DNA of 63,917 bases from Bacteroidales bacterium (lineage in GTDB: Bacteria; Bacteroidota; Bacteroidia; Bacteroidales; UBA10428), in assembly GCA_016926235.1 (NCBI GenBank), contig JAFGOZ010000315.1, positions 1 through 63,917 on the forward strand, in the 5' to 3' direction. The notes beneath the pieces are model-generated. The model saw only the letters and a list, made by a program, of their open reading frames with translations. It did no database searches and was not told the origin of the DNA. Positions 11,601-18,107 of the stretch are shown here, in pieces (the first letter of the stretch is position 1; each line of letters opens with the position of its first letter). A program made the position numbers and the translations under genes.

Positions 11601-11970
11601 CTTCCCTCAATAATATTTTTCTTTCCACAGTTGAAATTTTGGCTCTTTGCAATGATGTAAGCTTGTTTTGTAATACTTTGTTAATATAATGAATGCAACT
11701 ATCATGATTATAAAGATTTCCATATGTTTGAGCCAGATTAATTAAACATTCAATTGCCATATTATTATCAATATCCCCTTTATGGTTGTTAAGTAATAGT
11801 TGATAATAATAAATAGCACTATCTGCCCACCCCCTGTTTTGAAAACTTAAAGCTTGATTGAAAGTTCTATTTTCAGTCTCAGTACCCAAAGATTGTGAAT
11901 ACAAACTCAGGTCAAAAACCAGAATCAAGAGAATACATAAATAAAACACTCGTAGATCAAACAAAATCAT
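8698..11970 (-). CDS. Exported TPR-CHAT caspase-like protease
   Basis: A 1090-aa protein with an N-terminal signal peptide (about 1-25), a long run of TPR repeats from about 35 to 560 (many start A-L-x-Y-Y), a linker of helices, and a C-terminal CHAT domain of the caspase/separase clan. The likely catalytic dyad is His915 in HIAGH and Cys962 in LSGCNTG. After it come the family's GEGIISLARGFTYAGC and WSISD motifs. A last membrane segment (about 1063-1081) and a basic tail suggest that CHAT is held on the outer face of the inner membrane. Family knowledge: CHAT proteins are peptidases, often switched on by their TPR arm. It converges on a sigma/anti-sigma pair, which may include its substrate. 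That link is inference. Confidence 0.88.
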   Translation of the reverse strand: MILFDLRVFYLCILLILVFDLSLYSQSLGTETENRTFNQALSFQNRGWADSAIYYYQLLLNNHKGDIDNNMAIECLINLAQTYGNLYNHDSCIHYINKVLQNKLTSLQRAKISTVERKILLREGKLSDAIENIEQAKMEADKHGDVLLLASVLFNYGDYYYYINELDSALVYYNRALNLHMKSKDINIETTLFLENIGFIYLVKEDYIKATEYQDFSFIIKKYVLFTDARQLIEVYIQKGFIYRFQYQYYKAIDMFYTAYRIAEKFRGEDKRKFVLLSNIGWTYSKSDKHELALSYYNKALDIAVKLNDNSLLSQIYEDMGYSYLDVKEYDKALNYFQRSLFIKQGLGEKNISKIYRHMAKAYKCMGDPDKADRFYRLSLEEGRKEPGYKDADLILTLQNYAEFLMIGGKLEMAHCYWEDAKNIAIEQDQKNNYHVSCSYLGIGDYYFLIENYDSALYYYHKSIQSFFTNFSNVDILVLPKKQNIPPFEYSAKCLGKKADALTEVAKSLRNFDSINGMYKTAMENYSLALEIIDRFKFEYKDLNFGLLLAEDFKPIFENAAEAAYNAYDATNEMYYLNKAWMFSEGNKAALIRAMFSENEARDVLNVPMELQEEEKKINNNIVIFRDLIEKERDKSRPDQEKISDLNARLLISFDALDSLASILKRDYPSYFDLKYSTEIESIEDIQKKLVKDQLLIEYFITDESLLIFAIDTDSAKVIKHDIDSNFYNLVERFSNYFRCGQPDFSLDGFNEYCSTSFQLYQMLFCPFEKKIQKKDLIIIPDDILGLMPFEALIHIDPQLSYVDYKNLPYLIKQNSILYEYSASFINKHKKNTSYKCPKVLALVPDYSSQILTKLDTTLEYQQELKDLKPLKGALGEVESISQSYKTKRLLNRDVSEEKLYNLAKKFSILHIAGHTIISDEQPMFSKLVLTLYKDSLYDNLINTYELYNHYMGNKLVVLSGCNTGIGKLRKGEGIISLARGFTYAGCQSIVMTLWSISDNSSAELMSYFYTYLSKGKLKGEALQQAKISFLEKSDPLKSHPYYWAGYICIGNNEAIPDKSNVWWNVSLLFSGLIGISLYLKIRKRNRDTK

Positions 11971-12136
11971 TTACTCGTCAAATTATTCCAAATTCATCAG
12001 AAAAAAAACGTATATCATAATAAGAGGACTAAAGATAATAAATCAATAGTGCTTCACAAATATGCGGATGCTGAAAAGCATATTTAAAATGGGAAATCCA
12101 TTAAAATCAGAGTAAGCGTTACCAAACTTTATTATT

Positions 12137-12214
12137 ATGGAATTTTACATGAAATTTTATCGGTTGCCTGATCCGGGTGATAATGACAAACCACCAACAA
12201 AACCAGGAGGATAA
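12137..12214 (+). CDS. Possible 25-aa peptide upstream of the CHAT gene
   Basis: ATG at 12137 opens a 25-codon frame: an aromatic and basic N-terminus (MEFYMKFYRL) and a Pro/Gly/Asp/Lys-rich end (PDPGDND, then KPPTKPGG). It is divergent from the CHAT gene and is followed 36 bp later by a good intrinsic terminator on the same strand, which suggests that a short transcript is made here. A 17-codon frame starts at 12062 just ahead. No clear ribosome-binding site is seen for either. It could be a real small protein, part of a small RNA, or chance. Confidence 0.3.
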   Translation: MEFYMKFYRLPDPGDNDKPPTKPGG

Positions 12215-12250
12215 GAGGTTGCAGGAGGCGAACAGAATGATGATATAAAG

Positions 12251-12290
12251 AGGTTGTCCAACAAAAAAGTATTATGGACAGCCTTTTTTT
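12251..12290 (+). terminator. Intrinsic terminator after the 25-codon ORF
   Basis: Stem AGGTTGTCCA (12251-12260) pairs with TGGACAGCCT (12275-12284), ten base pairs with one G-T wobble and a 14-nt loop, followed by a run of T. No annotated gene of normal size ends here, so the terminator points to an unrecognised short + strand transcript. Confidence 0.75.
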
Positions 12291-12430
12291 ATTTACCTTA
12301 TCTACCCAAAGCAATTAATAATTTAAATTTATCATGTATTAAAGAAAATATTTTTTGTTCATCAAAAACATTTATGTAATTTCGCAAACCAATTCCTTTT
12401 TTTAGAATTGTAACTGTTATATTGCATACA

Positions 12431-12761
12431 GCCCGGATGGCGGAACCGATGACGACATAGTCGGCTGAGCTGCCGCCAAAAGTGCTGGGATATAATTGAG
12501 ATAATTATTGTTTTGAATTGCTAATAATGTTCTTTCATATCGCCCGGATGGCGGAACCGAAGACGACATAGTCGGCTGAGTTGCCGCCAGATGAGAAAGC
12601 AAAACAATAACTACTATAATATTGTTGTAAATACATAGTTCTTTATATATCGCCCGGATGGCGGAACCGAAGACGACATAGTCGGCTGAGCTGCCGCCAG
12701 ATGAGAAAGCAAAACAATAACTACTATAATATTGTTGTAAATACATAGTTCTTTATATATC
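12431..12761 (+). repeat. Three tandem tRNA-Leu-like elements upstream of tRNA-Leu
   Basis: Three 48-bp elements at 12431-12478, 12542-12589 and 12652-12699 each begin with the exact first 15 bases of the tRNA-Leu gene (GCCCGGATGGCGGAA) and then diverge. Spacing is 111, 110 and 110 bp, and the fourth position of this ladder is the real tRNA. The second and third units are identical over 110 bp except for one base, including the AT-rich promoter-like spacer. Each element can fold with outer stem TGGCGG/CCGCCA and inner stem CCGA/TCGG. They lack an anticodon arm, T arm and the 3' half of the acceptor stem, so they are not functional tRNAs. From 11971 to 12430 only the small ORF and its terminator were seen. 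Confidence 0.88.
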
Positions 12762-12845
12762 GCCCGGATGGCGGAATTGGTAGACGCGCTGGTCTCAAAC
12801 ACCAGTGGCTGCAAGGCTGTGCCGGTTCGACTCCGGCTCCGGGTA
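12762..12845 (+). tRNA. tRNA-Leu (anticodon CAA)
   Basis: An 84-nt class II tRNA. Acceptor stem GCCCGGA pairs with TCCGGGT (one G-T). The anticodon stem CTGGT/ACCAG encloses the loop CTCAAAC, giving anticodon CAA for UUG codons. The variable arm follows (GGCTGCAAGGCTGT region), then the T arm GCCGG-TTCGACT-CCGGC. The discriminator base is A. CCA is not encoded. It is followed by an intrinsic terminator and preceded by three partial copies of its own 5' end. Confidence 0.97.
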
Positions 12846-12850
12846 CTTTT

Positions 12851-12894
12851 CACCTGTATCAAATGAAATAGTATATTTTGATACAGGTGTTTTT
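12851..12894 (+). terminator. Intrinsic terminator of tRNA-Leu
   Basis: A 13-bp perfect stem, CACCTGTATCAAA (12851-12863) with its complement at 12877-12889, and a T-run. It starts 5 bp after the tRNA. Confidence 0.93.
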
Positions 12895-12947
12895 GTACTC
12901 CACATATCCTTTTAACATAAGGTTTTTATAGAATTGTTAGTACATCT

Positions 12948-13421
12948 ATGATAAAGTATGATCCAATAAAACCCTACGGAAATAAACAAAATCAATTTGA
13001 CAGGCGTTATTTAGAAATGGCTCGTATTTGGGCAAAAAACTCGTATTGTATAAGAAAACAGGTGGGTGCCCTGATTGTAAAGGAAAAAATGATTATCTCC
13101 GATGGATTTAATGGAACTCCTGCAGGTTTTGAAAACAATTGTGAAGATGAAAACAATAAAACCAAGGCATATGTACTCCATGCCGAAGCAAATGCTATAA
13201 CAAAAGTAGCAAAATCTAACAATAGTAGTGAAAATGCCACGTTATATGTTACCACATCACCGTGTATTGAGTGTGCCAAGTTAATTATTCAGGCTGGCAT
13301 AAGACGAGTGGTATTCAGTGAATTATACTCAAAAGATGAAGGTATACAATTACTAAAAAGAGCAAAAATTGAAGTTGTGCATTTTAAACTGGATGATATA
13401 ATTATTAACGATGAAGAATAA
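12948..13421 (+). CDS. dCMP deaminase
   Basis: Zinc enzyme that deaminates dCMP to dUMP for thymidylate synthesis. The cytidine-deaminase signature is complete: HAEANAI supplies the His ligand and proton-shuttle Glu (about 77-83), and TTSPCIECAKLI gives the two Cys ligands (about 101-112). The 157-aa length is standard for ComEB-like dCMP deaminases. The stop overlaps the start of the S41 protease gene by 11 bp, so the two are probably co-translated. Confidence 0.92.
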   Translation: MIKYDPIKPYGNKQNQFDRRYLEMARIWAKNSYCIRKQVGALIVKEKMIISDGFNGTPAGFENNCEDENNKTKAYVLHAEANAITKVAKSNNSSENATLYVTTSPCIECAKLIIQAGIRRVVFSELYSKDEGIQLLKRAKIEVVHFKLDDIIINDEE

Positions 13422-15009
13422 CAAAATAACCATAATAATGCCCCTTTTACTTGCTATAATGCTGGTAATAGGCATCTTGACAGGTAAAAGACTCCAGAAT
13501 TGCGAGAATATGAACCTGATGGCAACTACTTCTAATAAACTCACCGGCGTTCTTAATTATATCGAAGAAGAATATGTGGATTCCGTTTCAACATATCAGT
13601 TAATCGAATCAGCGATTCCGGCAATGCTCGAATCGTTAGACCCACATTCATCTTATATTCCTGCAAAAGACCTTGTCAGGGCAAATGAAAGCCTTGAAGG
13701 TAACTTTAGCGGAATAGGGGTGCAATTCAACATGCAAAATGATACAGTGGTAATAATACAAACCATACCTAATGGGCCCTCCGAGAAGCTGGGAATTCTT
13801 GCCGGAGACAGAATCATTAAAGTAAACGACTCCATTGTTGCCGGGAAAAAAATACCCAGCGATGACATTGTTGGAATGCTGAAAGGTAAAAAAGGTACCC
13901 AGGTAATGGTAAGTATCAAGAGAAAAAGCTATCCTAAACTCATTGATTTTGAAATAACACGAGATAACATTCCCTTGTATAGTGTTGATGTATCATACAT
14001 GGTTGCACCAAATATTGGCTATATCAAAATAAATCAGTTTTCTAAAACAACACATGAAGAATTTCTCAATGCTATAGACAAACTTACCGGTCAAGGAATG
14101 GAAAAAATCATTATTGATCTTCGTGGCAACGGAGGTGGATTTATGGGGACAGCTACTCAAATAGCAAATGAATTTTTGCCAAAAGGAACCCTTATTGTAT
14201 ATACAGAAGGAAGAACCAGTCCCCGCTATAATTATTATGCCACTGCAGATGGTTCTTGTTTAAATACAGAAACTGTAGTACTTATAGACGAGTTCTCTGC
14301 ATCAGCGAGTGAAATTTTGGCCGGTGCTTTGCAAGATAATGACAGGGCTACAATTGTTGGTCGCAGATCTTTTGGGAAGGGCCTGGTTCAGGAACAATCC
14401 GTATTTTCAGATGGCTCAGCAATTCGCCTGACAATTGCACGGTATTATACACCAACAGGCAGGTGTATACAAAAACCTTACAATAATGGCACACAAGATT
14501 ATTACAATGAATTGAATATACGTTATGAACATGGGGAATTTGAAGATGCCGATAGTATTCATTTTAATGATAAAGAAAAATATATTACCCCTGGTGGAAA
14601 AATTGTTTATGGTGGAGGTGGAATTATGCCTGATATATTCATCCCAATGGATACTTCAGGAGTTTCAGATTATTATATTGCAGTAAGAACAACCGGCTTA
14701 ATATACCGGTTTGGATTCCAGTATGCTGATAACAATCGTTCAGTCCTTAGTAAATTAAAAGATTATCATGCATTAAATAGTTACCTTGATAAGCAAAATC
14801 TACTGGATGAGTTTGTAAAATTTGCCGCAAATAATGGGATTGCAAAATCTCCAAATGATATAGATACTTCAAAGTTTATATTATTGACTATGCTTAAAGC
14901 ACAGATAGCCAGGAATATTATTGACAATGATGGATACTATCCTATTTTACAGGATATTGATAATACGCTTCAGGAAGGAATTAAAATTCTCAAGGATAAA
15001 AGGCATTAA
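13411..15009 (+). CDS. S41 family C-terminal processing protease (CtpA/Prc-like)
   Basis: Envelope protease that degrades or trims proteins from the C-terminus. It has an N-terminal membrane anchor/signal (about 8-25), a PDZ domain (about 90-165) and the S41 catalytic core. The catalytic Ser is most likely Ser298 in SASASEI and the Lys is Lys323 in RSFGKG, 25 residues apart as in the E. coli homologue. The C-terminal 100 residues are a family-specific extension of Bacteroidota proteins. Start ATG 13411 overlaps the dCMP deaminase gene. Confidence 0.94.
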   Translation: MKNNKITIIMPLLLAIMLVIGILTGKRLQNCENMNLMATTSNKLTGVLNYIEEEYVDSVSTYQLIESAIPAMLESLDPHSSYIPAKDLVRANESLEGNFSGIGVQFNMQNDTVVIIQTIPNGPSEKLGILAGDRIIKVNDSIVAGKKIPSDDIVGMLKGKKGTQVMVSIKRKSYPKLIDFEITRDNIPLYSVDVSYMVAPNIGYIKINQFSKTTHEEFLNAIDKLTGQGMEKIIIDLRGNGGGFMGTATQIANEFLPKGTLIVYTEGRTSPRYNYYATADGSCLNTETVVLIDEFSASASEILAGALQDNDRATIVGRRSFGKGLVQEQSVFSDGSAIRLTIARYYTPTGRCIQKPYNNGTQDYYNELNIRYEHGEFEDADSIHFNDKEKYITPGGKIVYGGGGIMPDIFIPMDTSGVSDYYIAVRTTGLIYRFGFQYADNNRSVLSKLKDYHALNSYLDKQNLLDEFVKFAANNGIAKSPNDIDTSKFILLTMLKAQIARNIIDNDGYYPILQDIDNTLQEGIKILKDKRH

Positions 15010-15010
15010 A

Positions 15011-15373
15011 CTAAAACTTTATTAATTTCGACTTTGCAGGATTTAGCCAACCTGCCTGTGCCGGAGAATCTCCTACACATATATGTATATCTGCAAGTGA
15101 AGGATCATCAACAAATATGATTTTTATATCTGCCTCGGATGCTGTGGGCACTTCCATCCATAATCCGACTTTTGTAATATCTTTTGCCTCATAAACAAAA
15201 CACACTTTAAGGTCACAATTGGCATCTTCCATTTCATAATAAACCTTGATTTCAGCCTGATCAATAGTTTCTACTTCAAAGAATTTTTGTGCAAAACCAT
15301 TATGACTGCTCAAAAGTAAAAAAAAGGTCAGGATTAAATAGCTCTTTATATTTTCTGGTTGAACTTTAGCCAT
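15011..15373 (-). CDS. Small exported beta-repeat protein (DUF6150-like)
   Basis: A 120-aa protein with a signal peptide (about 1-28) followed by degenerate repeats of about 13 residues built on the pattern A-x-I-K-V-Y-x-x (AEIKVYYEMEDANCDLKVCF, then ADIKIIFVD, then ADIHICVG) and the closing AGWLNP. It is a divergent paralogue of the protein at 15491-15838. From memory this matches the Bacteroidota family DUF6150, also described as a septoil (7_1) knot domain. Function is unknown. It ends 2 bp from the convergent S41 protease gene. Confidence 0.7.
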   Translation of the reverse strand: MAKVQPENIKSYLILTFFLLLSSHNGFAQKFFEVETIDQAEIKVYYEMEDANCDLKVCFVYEAKDITKVGLWMEVPTASEADIKIIFVDDPSLADIHICVGDSPAQAGWLNPAKSKLIKF

Positions 15374-15490
15374 TGAAATAAAATTACAAATTTTTTAAAT
15401 ATAACACACCCGTCAAAAATTTGTTTATTGTTATTTCAGTCACTACTATCACACTAACAGAATCCGCTTTTTTGAAAATGACACTTATCT

Positions 15491-15838
15491 TTAAAACTTA
15501 AGTAAATGCATCTTCGAGTTATTCCTCCAACCAGCCTGCGATTCATATTCAACCACATAAATCTTCAAATCCGCCTGTGACTCATAATCCACAAAGTATA
15601 TCTTTTTGTCTGCCTGACTTTCATAATCAACTACATACCATAATCCATCCTCATCAGCCTGAGATTCGTATTTAACAAAATATACCTTTAAATCACACTG
15701 TGATTCATAATCAACAATATATACTTTTAAGTCCGCCTGGCTCTCATATGCAACCTTGTATACTTTTTGCGAAAAAGTATTCTGGCATAAAACAACTAGA
15801 AAAATTACTACCCAGAGTATGTATTTTATCTTTCTCAT
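15491..15838 (-). CDS. Small exported beta-repeat protein (DUF6150-like)
   Basis: A 115-aa protein: signal peptide (about 1-24, ending near SQK), then six near-perfect repeats of the type LKVYxVDYESQAD and a final AGWRNNSKMHLLKF. The repeat period is 12-13 residues, with one longer unit containing DEDGLW. This is a regular beta-strand/turn pattern with an Asp/Glu/Gln face. From memory it is the type of DUF6150, for which a 7_1 knotted fold has been predicted; the seven strand-like units fit that. Secreted, function unknown. Its neighbour at 15011-15373 is a worn-down paralogue. Confidence 0.75.
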   Translation of the reverse strand: MRKIKYILWVVIFLVVLCQNTFSQKVYKVAYESQADLKVYIVDYESQCDLKVYFVKYESQADEDGLWYVVDYESQADKKIYFVDYESQADLKIYVVEYESQAGWRNNSKMHLLKF

Positions 15839-15892
15839 GGTACTTTTTCTATAACTAATTCAATTATTATGCCAACCACTATCAAGTACTGA

Positions 15893-17185
15893 CTATTTTT
15901 CTTTCATAAATTTTTCAATTTCTTCTGGTTCAATAGGAATGTTTTCCATAAGATCAACCGGCTCGCCATTAGTTATTAGAATATTGTTTTCAAGACGAAT
16001 TCCAACACTCTCTTCCGGTACATAAATTCCTGGTTCCAGAGTCATAACCATTCCTGGTTCCAGTTTCCATTCCTTGCTGCCCACATCATGTACATCAAGA
16101 CCCAGGAAATGGGATGTGCCATGCATATAATATTTTTGCCACAAAGGGTTATCGGGATTCTGATTTTTAATGTCTTCTTCCGAATAAAGGCCTAGTCTTA
16201 GATGTTCTTCCTCCCATAATTTGCATGTTTGTTCATGAAATTCGTTAATGCTTGTACCCGGAAGCATTAATTCTTTTGTCCGTTTCATTACCCTGAGTGT
16301 TGCATCATATAATTCGCGCTGCCGGGGCGAAAATCTTCCACTAACCGGTATAGTACGGGTCATGTCAGCTGCATAATTTGCATATTCACAGCCAAAATCC
16401 ATTAATAGCATATCTCCTTCATTACACATCTGATTATTCTCCAGATAATGAAGTACGCATGCATTTTTACCTGATCCGATTATTGGTTGATAGGCATGTC
16501 CTGTTGCCCTGTTCTTCATAAACTCATGGATAATCTCTGCTTCTACCTCAAACTCCATTATTCCAGGTTTTACAAATCTTAACACCCTGAAAAATGCTTT
16601 CTCGGTAATGTCGCAAGCATGCTGAATTAAATCTATTTCTTCCTGCTCCTTTTTCACCCGCAAACGCGTAATAATGGGAGCTAATCTTCTATAATCATGC
16701 AATGGATATTCTTTTTTCAACTGCTCAGCAAAACGCACATCTTTATAGGGAACTTCACTTACAAAACGGGGATTTTCATTTAAGTTTAAGTAGACATGAT
16801 CACTCACGTGCAGTAGTGTTTTTAAAGTAGCATCAAATTCATCAATCCATAAAACATTCTCAATACCGGAAGTATCAGTTGCTTCCTTCTTGGAATATTT
16901 ATGACCATTCCATATTTCAATCTGTTTATTTGTTTTTAAAATAAAAAGCACCTCACGCATTTTCCTGTCAGGATGATCAGGACATAAAACGAAAATTGTT
17001 TTTTCCTGATCAATGCCCGTCAAATAGAAAAGGTCGGAATTTTGTCTGAAAGCAAATGTCTGATCGCCATTCCGGGGCATTTCATCATTTGAATTCACAA
17101 TAACCAGGGAATTGGGTAATAATTCTTTTTTCAGTTTTTCCCGGTTCTTAATAAAAAGATGACTACTTATGGGTGAATACTTCAT
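15893..17185 (-). CDS. pepP: Xaa-Pro aminopeptidase (aminopeptidase P)
   Basis: Dimetal M24B peptidase that removes the N-terminal residue before proline. The 430-aa protein has the N-terminal creatinase-like domain (about 1-165) and the C-terminal pita-bread domain. All five metal ligands are visible: Asp in LLMDFGCEYANYAADMTRTIP (two), His in GTSHFLGLDVHD, and Glu in TLEPGIY and RLENN. The cytosolic start MKYSPISSHLF is well supported. It is divergent from the sdh operon. Confidence 0.94.
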   Translation of the reverse strand: MKYSPISSHLFIKNREKLKKELLPNSLVIVNSNDEMPRNGDQTFAFRQNSDLFYLTGIDQEKTIFVLCPDHPDRKMREVLFILKTNKQIEIWNGHKYSKKEATDTSGIENVLWIDEFDATLKTLLHVSDHVYLNLNENPRFVSEVPYKDVRFAEQLKKEYPLHDYRRLAPIITRLRVKKEQEEIDLIQHACDITEKAFFRVLRFVKPGIMEFEVEAEIIHEFMKNRATGHAYQPIIGSGKNACVLHYLENNQMCNEGDMLLMDFGCEYANYAADMTRTIPVSGRFSPRQRELYDATLRVMKRTKELMLPGTSINEFHEQTCKLWEEEHLRLGLYSEEDIKNQNPDNPLWQKYYMHGTSHFLGLDVHDVGSKEWKLEPGMVMTLEPGIYVPEESVGIRLENNILITNGEPVDLMENIPIEPEEIEKFMKEK

Positions 17186-17247
17186 TCTGCTTATTTTTAA
17201 TAATATTTGTAATTGTTTTTCTTAGATTAGTTATAAATTTATGGAGT

Positions 17248-17263
17248 TATGCTAATTAGCATA
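17248..17263. promoter_or_regulatory. 16-bp perfect palindrome between pepP and sdhC
   Basis: TATGCTAATTAGCATA is a perfect inverted repeat in the 235-bp divergent gap, 63 bp before the pepP start and 158 bp before sdhC. Its size and position fit an operator for a dimeric regulator, but no regulator gene is adjacent. Confidence 0.35.
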
Positions 17264-17420
17264 GCAAAAATCAAGTAAATTCATAATATTTGTAATGAGT
17301 ATCATGTGATGCAAGATAAACAACTTATTTTAAAAAATATCAAACTCAAACCCGGAATGTGTTCAATATTATTGAGCAAAATTTAAATCGGATCAAAGTA
17401 TTAAGCTAAAAACACAAAGA

Positions 17421-18098
17421 ATGAGTAATATATTCAGATCATCCATTGGCAGAAAGTTACTAATGTCGCTGGCAGGCTTATTTTTATGCACATTTCTGCT
17501 TGTTCACCTGGGCATTAACTTACTCCTGATTTTATTCGAATCATCAAAACCATTTAATATTGCAGCTAATTTTATGGCAAGCAATATTTTAATTAAGGTA
17601 TTTGAGATTATCCTGTTTGGAGGTTTACTCATCCACATTTTTTTTGGCTTATTTCTGCAAATACAAAACTGGATTGCTAGGCCAGTAAGATATAAAAAGA
17701 ACAACAATTCACAGACTTCTTTCTTTTCAAAGTATATGATCCATACAGCTGCCATTGTCCTTGCATTCATGGTTATCCACCTGCTTGATTTTTATTTTAA
17801 ATCCAAATTCTTTGGCGAGATTGATAGTATTTCATACGATGGTGGTTTAACACATATGCATGACATGGGAGCTTTAGTTACGGCAAAATTTGGCAGATTG
17901 GATTTTGTAATCATTTATATAGTCTCATTTATATTTCTTGGATTTCACCTATACCATGCCTTTCAATCAGCATTTCAAACACTTGGATTAAATCATAAAG
18001 TATATACACCTGTCATTAAGTTTTTGGGAGTTGCCTACACTTTTATTATAGTACTAGGCTTTACTTCGATACCTGTAGTTATATACTTTATAAAATAA
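17421..18098 (+). CDS. sdhC: Succinate dehydrogenase/fumarate reductase cytochrome b subunit
   Basis: Membrane anchor of complex II. The 225-aa protein has five predicted membrane helices (about 13-37, 52-80, 105-128, 153-180, 195-220), the fused type-B anchor. Candidate haem ligands are His26 in LVHLG and the His residues in LLIHIF, MVIHLLDF and GFHLYHAFQ. First gene of sdhCAB; the flavoprotein gene starts 9 bp later. The protein can run in either direction with menaquinone. Confidence 0.93.
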   Translation: MSNIFRSSIGRKLLMSLAGLFLCTFLLVHLGINLLLILFESSKPFNIAANFMASNILIKVFEIILFGGLLIHIFFGLFLQIQNWIARPVRYKKNNNSQTSFFSKYMIHTAAIVLAFMVIHLLDFYFKSKFFGEIDSISYDGGLTHMHDMGALVTAKFGRLDFVIIYIVSFIFLGFHLYHAFQSAFQTLGLNHKVYTPVIKFLGVAYTFIIVLGFTSIPVVIYFIK

Positions 18099-18107
18099 GA
18101 AAATACA

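Noticed and set aside
8698..11970. Type III-E CRISPR Craspase locus
   Set aside because: A TPR-CHAT protein is present, but no Cas7-11-like effector, repeat array or other cas gene is seen. The CHAT protein also carries a signal peptide, so it is not cytoplasmic like Csx29.
12417..12862. Two minus-strand reading frames of 109 and 82 codons across the tRNA-Leu region
   Set aside because: They translate the tRNA-like repeats and the tRNA itself. The repeated Pro-Pro-Ser-Gly segments come from the nucleotide repeat, so these are not genes.
13007..13279. 90-codon frame on the minus strand inside the dCMP deaminase gene
   Set aside because: The + strand frame carries a complete deaminase signature; the opposite frame has no motif.
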